This document shows positions 32,901 through 36,447 of a stretch of 36,447 bases of DNA, one piece after another. The stretch covers positions 20,283,495-20,319,941 of the forward strand of contig NC_049992.1 in assembly GCF_000003815.2 (NCBI RefSeq), in the 5' to 3' direction. The notes under the pieces were generated by a model that saw nothing but the letters and a program-made list of their open reading frames with translations, was not told where the DNA came from and made no database searches. Each line of letters begins with the position of its first letter. The first letter of the stretch is position 1. This stretch comes from Branchiostoma floridae (lineage: Eukaryota; Chordata; Leptocardii; Amphioxiformes; Branchiostomatidae). The position numbers and the translations under genes are program-made.

Positions 32901-33656
32901 GACAACGCTCCTTCTGCAATACGTTTGAGACGTACATCGGATTCCAATTCAGAGAATTCGGACCTGCACTTTGTTTCTTTGCATTGTTATCATGTCCAGA
33001 ATCCATCTTGTCAGCATCATGTTCTGACTTGTCCGATGTGCATTCATATGCGACGGCATATGGCTCCAAATCGGTATCATCGTCCAGCATGTCGATTTGT
33101 TCATCGATCGCGGCCTCTATGTCGTTTTGTGGGTTAACGTTTTCGCCATGATCATCTTTTTCCGTTGTTGTAGTTGGTATTGGTCCTGGGTAAATGTTGG
33201 TGCAGGGATTCTGACATATGTTATTATTAGGATTTGGATGAACGTCAGCTGAGACGGTTTTGATTGCTTGACTTGTATCAACTACTTGAGTTATATAAGG
33301 CGTGTGATCACCATCATCGTGTTTATTGCACCCGGCATTAATGTAGGAATGTTCGCCCTTGTCTTCTTTACTGGAATTCGTTAGTCTCTCTGGTGTATTA
33401 CGAAAATGTTGGCTTTCAGGTGAGGTCGTGTTATCTTTGACAGGGACCGACCCGTCGGCATTAATTTCAGATGGGATGCATCCTGTTTCGTACATCGGAT
33501 TTTGAAACGTGTTTGAAACAACATAAGGCCCCGAATCTTTCTGCATTCGGTCATCTGAACGTATTTGTGTCAAATCCAGTTCCGAGGAATGGTTTGTGTT
33601 AACATATGGTACATTTTCAGGGGTGATGATGTCTTCAGCCATGTCCATTCTTCGCC
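32901..33656 (-). CDS. Cytoplasmic-tail exon of a putative type II membrane receptor
   Basis: Open from ATG at 33648 (after acceptor CATACAG, exon start 33656) to donor TGTC/GTAAGT (32900-32899): 249 codons plus one base. No signal peptide; the chain is acidic, rich in Asn, Asp and Thr, and looks disordered. It has two NPMY motifs (residues 50-53 and 236-239), PYVVSN at 41-46 and EPYAVAY at 195-201. NPxY is a known binding signal for PTB domains and endocytic adaptors. Its phase 1 end joins the phase 1 transmembrane exon at 31343-31455, giving an N-terminal tail before the only hydrophobic helix, hence type II topology. The paralogue at 19583-20480 shares roughly two thirds of residues in the first part. 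I know no named family for it. Confidence 0.7.
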
Positions 33657-35260
33657 CTGTATGTGCACGGGGTTGTGAAAGAAAGTTTTATACTCACTAA
33701 CAAGAAAGGCTAGCACTTGCAATCAAGCAAGTTATTACTCGGCATCAAATAGTGTTTGCCCTCGCGACCAAGCAATTATTTTTCTTTACTATAACCTTAC
33801 ATGAAAAAATAAACGACTAACGCAATTTCCAGATGCGGTGGCATTCTTGGATTTTTAGGGTCATTAGGGTCATGTACCATAACGAGGCTGAATATGAAAG
33901 TGTAAGAGTAATGGTAGGTAATATATCACTCTAATTATGCGAAATATTTGTCCTTCATGTGTAGAAGATTTTGTTTTAGATATTTGGCTACTTTTTTGTT
34001 CATTTTGGCAGTTAAATGGAAGGTTTGGGCCGGGGTCCACGTAACATGGTTTCTATGTAGTTCGCTATTTTGTTAACAAGCGTATCATTTTGTCACTTGC
34101 AATTGAACTACCAACAAAAAAAATCATATACGCACAGAAATCATGGGGATGTTTCTGGGCGCCTTAATATTTCTATAATTAATCATTTAGTAGTGACACC
34201 CAGAAAAGAGTGATAAAACGAGAAAGACTGCCTAGCCGGCTTTGGTAATATCCTTTCTTTATAAGCGGAAATAGAACATACGTAAGTTGCGGAAAAGATA
34301 TTAGCAACTACTATCAATCTACCAACACTGCTCTCAAACAAGCTTGTACATTTTGCATAGGAAACGTACAAGTGTGAGCCAATCCCTCCTACATATATGA
34401 CGAAATTATGTTTTTGTGACAATCTTATAGACCCGAGAAATCGTCAAATAACAGGACAAAATCTGTTAAATTTTAACACACAGTGATCTACACCAAACTT
34501 TTGGACCTTTTGTGGGGGTTTTGTTTCGACAAAACTAAAAACCTTGCTACAACAGAAAGTAGACCATATCTGATACGTACCCCGCAACCCCTGAAATCAT
34601 CATAATTCTCAAATAGCGTATATATTTTGCAAAAGGAACCCTGTTTTGGCATTCAGAAATTGTAAGAACAACCGCCAAATGTCTTCTAAATTTTTTACCT
34701 ACAAAGATGACAGCACGAAATGTTCATGTTTTAATGACCTATTATTAGTAAAGCTATTTCATCACAACTACTAATGTAAAGTACAGATTGATGATATGAA
34801 TACTGATGCTAAAAGTCTTCAGATCACCTGTCAGATACTGAAAAAATTGAATAAGTCTTTTGCCGAAATTGAGTCCAAATGCCCAAAAGAACATGTGTTC
34901 TAGACATGACAGGCACACAATCTGCAATATTTTAAGTCGGAGGGGCAGAACTTACCATAGAAGATGGCCTAAGTATACTCTAATACTCGGCCTCGTTTGC
35001 TGCATGACCACGGGTGACCCCGGAAATCTAAGATTATAAACACGTCTAAAAAGGCTCTATTTGAACCAAAGCATGCAACTTAGGGTAAGAAATATTTAAG
35101 GAGTTAACAGAATAAATAAATCCTGAATTAAACATTAACACAGTGTGACTTTAAGCTCAAACACTAAAGTAGGTTTCTTTCATATCCCTATAGTTATTTT
35201 CAACTAATTGAGTTTGATCTGACACAATTCCTTCCGTGGGTTTGTCGGCCAATATCTGCT
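33657..35260. other. Upstream region of the distal receptor copy, no coding exon seen
   Basis: Contains the possible 5' untranslated exon near 34960; nothing else is recognised. Confidence 0.45.
34925..35030 (-). promoter_or_regulatory. Possible 5' untranslated exon of the distal receptor gene
   Basis: On the minus strand a good donor TCTATG/GTAAGTTC (G at 34957) ends a non-open stretch, about 1.3 kb upstream of the tail exon whose acceptor lies just before an ATG. A TATA-like TTTATAATC lies near 35033. This is suggestive only. Confidence 0.2.
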
Positions 35261-35360
35261 NNNNNNNNNNNNNNNNNNNNNNNNNNNNNNNNNNNNNNNN
35301 NNNNNNNNNNNNNNNNNNNNNNNNNNNNNNNNNNNNNNNNNNNNNNNNNNNNNNNNNNNN
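35261..35360. other. Assembly gap (100 N)
   Basis: Placeholder gap upstream (minus-strand sense) of the distal receptor copy. Confidence 1.
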
Positions 35361-35934
35361 TACTACGTTTTCTTAAAGAGGGGCACCAAACTGTGGGAAT
35401 GAATAGGGAAAGTCTATGTTCGGTAAAACTGGGACCCCAGCAGCGAGTGCTTAAAAGAATTAATACATACACCTAAACAGCTCATTGTGTGACTCATTAG
35501 CAAAATAATGGTTTTAGTAAGGCGTAACATACTCACCAGGTGGCTTGTATGGTAGTGAACAGTCCTCGTTTTATCAGGTCTTAAACCTCAACAATACGGC
35601 TGCGATATTTGTTTCTGGGTAGACAGAAATTGTTCCTGGTACATGTAGAATGAAATACATTATTCAAGACTCAAGACGAACCATTTTGCTGGTGCCTATT
35701 GGCAGTGCGTAAAAGATTCACATTAGTCTCAGCTGGACAAACGTTTTAAGGGGAACTTTGCTTCATATTTTCGTCTTCTTCTCCACAAAGTTACAAAAAC
35801 CGACCTTTACATATGAAGATGCGCAAACGATTAAATTGACTGATGATTTGGTTTCCTTTAGACGTTGATATTCCTATAGTTTTTCTTTCATATAACAGCA
35901 CACTATATTGATATATCGATCTACAGGTCAGAGT

Positions 35935-36447
35935 TTAACCCTATCCAGACTGGGCTTTTTGGGCATTCCCTGGCCTGGGGGGGGGGGCTCATTCGACCCC
36001 CCCTTCCTATTTTCAAAACGGCTTACTGTACGATCACCAAATTTGCAGGGGGTGTGTGCATCGAATTTTATAATTCCTGAAATTTTTATATCATTATGAC
36101 TTAATCTGACGTAATTATAACGTCATTAATTGATATTTTTGGCTAAAACGGGGAATTCACATAATACCTAGATATCTCACTCAAAAAGTTACCAATAAAG
36201 GTTTCTTTCTCAATATTTAAGTGTTATAAGACTTCTGTTGTTAAAAGCCGACGCAACGACGTCGAAATGACGTCATAGAATGACGTCATCTGTAGTTTAG
36301 CTAATGGATTTTGACAAATTACGTCATCTCATTAGCATAATTTATGAATATTCAATTATAAATGTTTAACTTAGATGTGTTAAATATTAAAGATATATGA
36401 AAAGAAGTTAACTTTAGCAAGAAAATCTCAAAATCCCATTGTTTAAA
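35935..36447. mobile_element. TTAA-flanked MITE (family ii), copy 4, cut by window end
   Basis: TTAA at 35935-35938, then CCCTATCCAGACTGGGC, a G-run and GATCACCAAATTTG match the left end of the other copies. Two TGACGTCA palindromes lie at 36268 and 36281. The right end is not in the window. The end of the visible part resembles the interior of the family i element (CATAATTTATGAATATT). Confidence 0.75.

Noticed and set aside
32733-33151. Plus-strand frames of 97-134 codons
   Set aside because: Antisense shadows of the receptor tail exon.

Overview
The window looks like a stretch of an invertebrate chordate genome, most likely an amphioxus (Branchiostoma). I infer this from intron-containing genes with GT/AG borders, C-type lectin exons of amphioxus style, CR1/L2-like LINE debris and dense TTAA-flanked non-autonomous DNA elements. 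Three runs of exactly 100 N mark assembly gaps of unknown size (19104-19203, 32314-32413, 35261-35360). There are no operons, bacterial genes, CRISPR arrays or RNA genes that I can support.

Left third (1-12.8 kb). A minus-strand gene or gene relic is visible as separate exons. Exons at 7066-7232, 6184-6294 and 5814-5966 are in matching phase and read as one domain with spaced Cys/Cys/His residues, like the CaRF (ALS2CR8)/GCM/FLYWCH-type DNA-binding regions found in transposase-related proteins. About 5 kb further along the same strand, an open frame running off base 1 carries a SWIM zinc finger and the start of a Ulp1-type (C48) protease domain. That mix is typical of Mutator-like or similar large DNA transposons and of host genes derived from them. 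The long intervening region holds a TTAA-flanked element and a LINE relic, and I see no transposase core there. An unassigned coding-like exon lies at 7786-8034. On the plus strand, another transposon-type exon (10191-10319 plus 12562-12798) is cut in two by a 5'-truncated LINE of about 2.2 kb.

Middle (12.8-18 kb). This is mostly non-coding: a cluster dense in the hexamer GGTAAA, two TTAA-flanked MITEs of one family, LINE scraps and microsatellites.

Right half (16-36 kb). Two minus-strand copies of a type II membrane receptor gene lie 12-13 kb apart. The inferred layout is cytoplasmic tail with NPxY motifs, one transmembrane helix, a Thr/Ser/Pro-rich repeat stalk, a C-type lectin domain and a hevein-like 8-Cys domain. 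The distal copy (33.7 to 27.8 kb) keeps an open tail exon, the transmembrane exon, the stalk and the hevein-like exon, but no lectin exon is visible. The proximal copy (20.5 to 16.0 kb) keeps a complete mannose-type lectin exon, but its tail exon has frameshifts, no transmembrane exon is visible, and its hevein-like exon has an internal deletion.

Mobile elements. At least four distinct TTAA-flanked (piggyBac-like or other TTAA-targeting) MITE families occur, as well as a TA-flanked pogo/Tigger-like MITE and a GC-rich inverted-repeat MITE. All seven TGACGTCA (CRE-type) palindromes I found lie inside TTAA-flanked elements.
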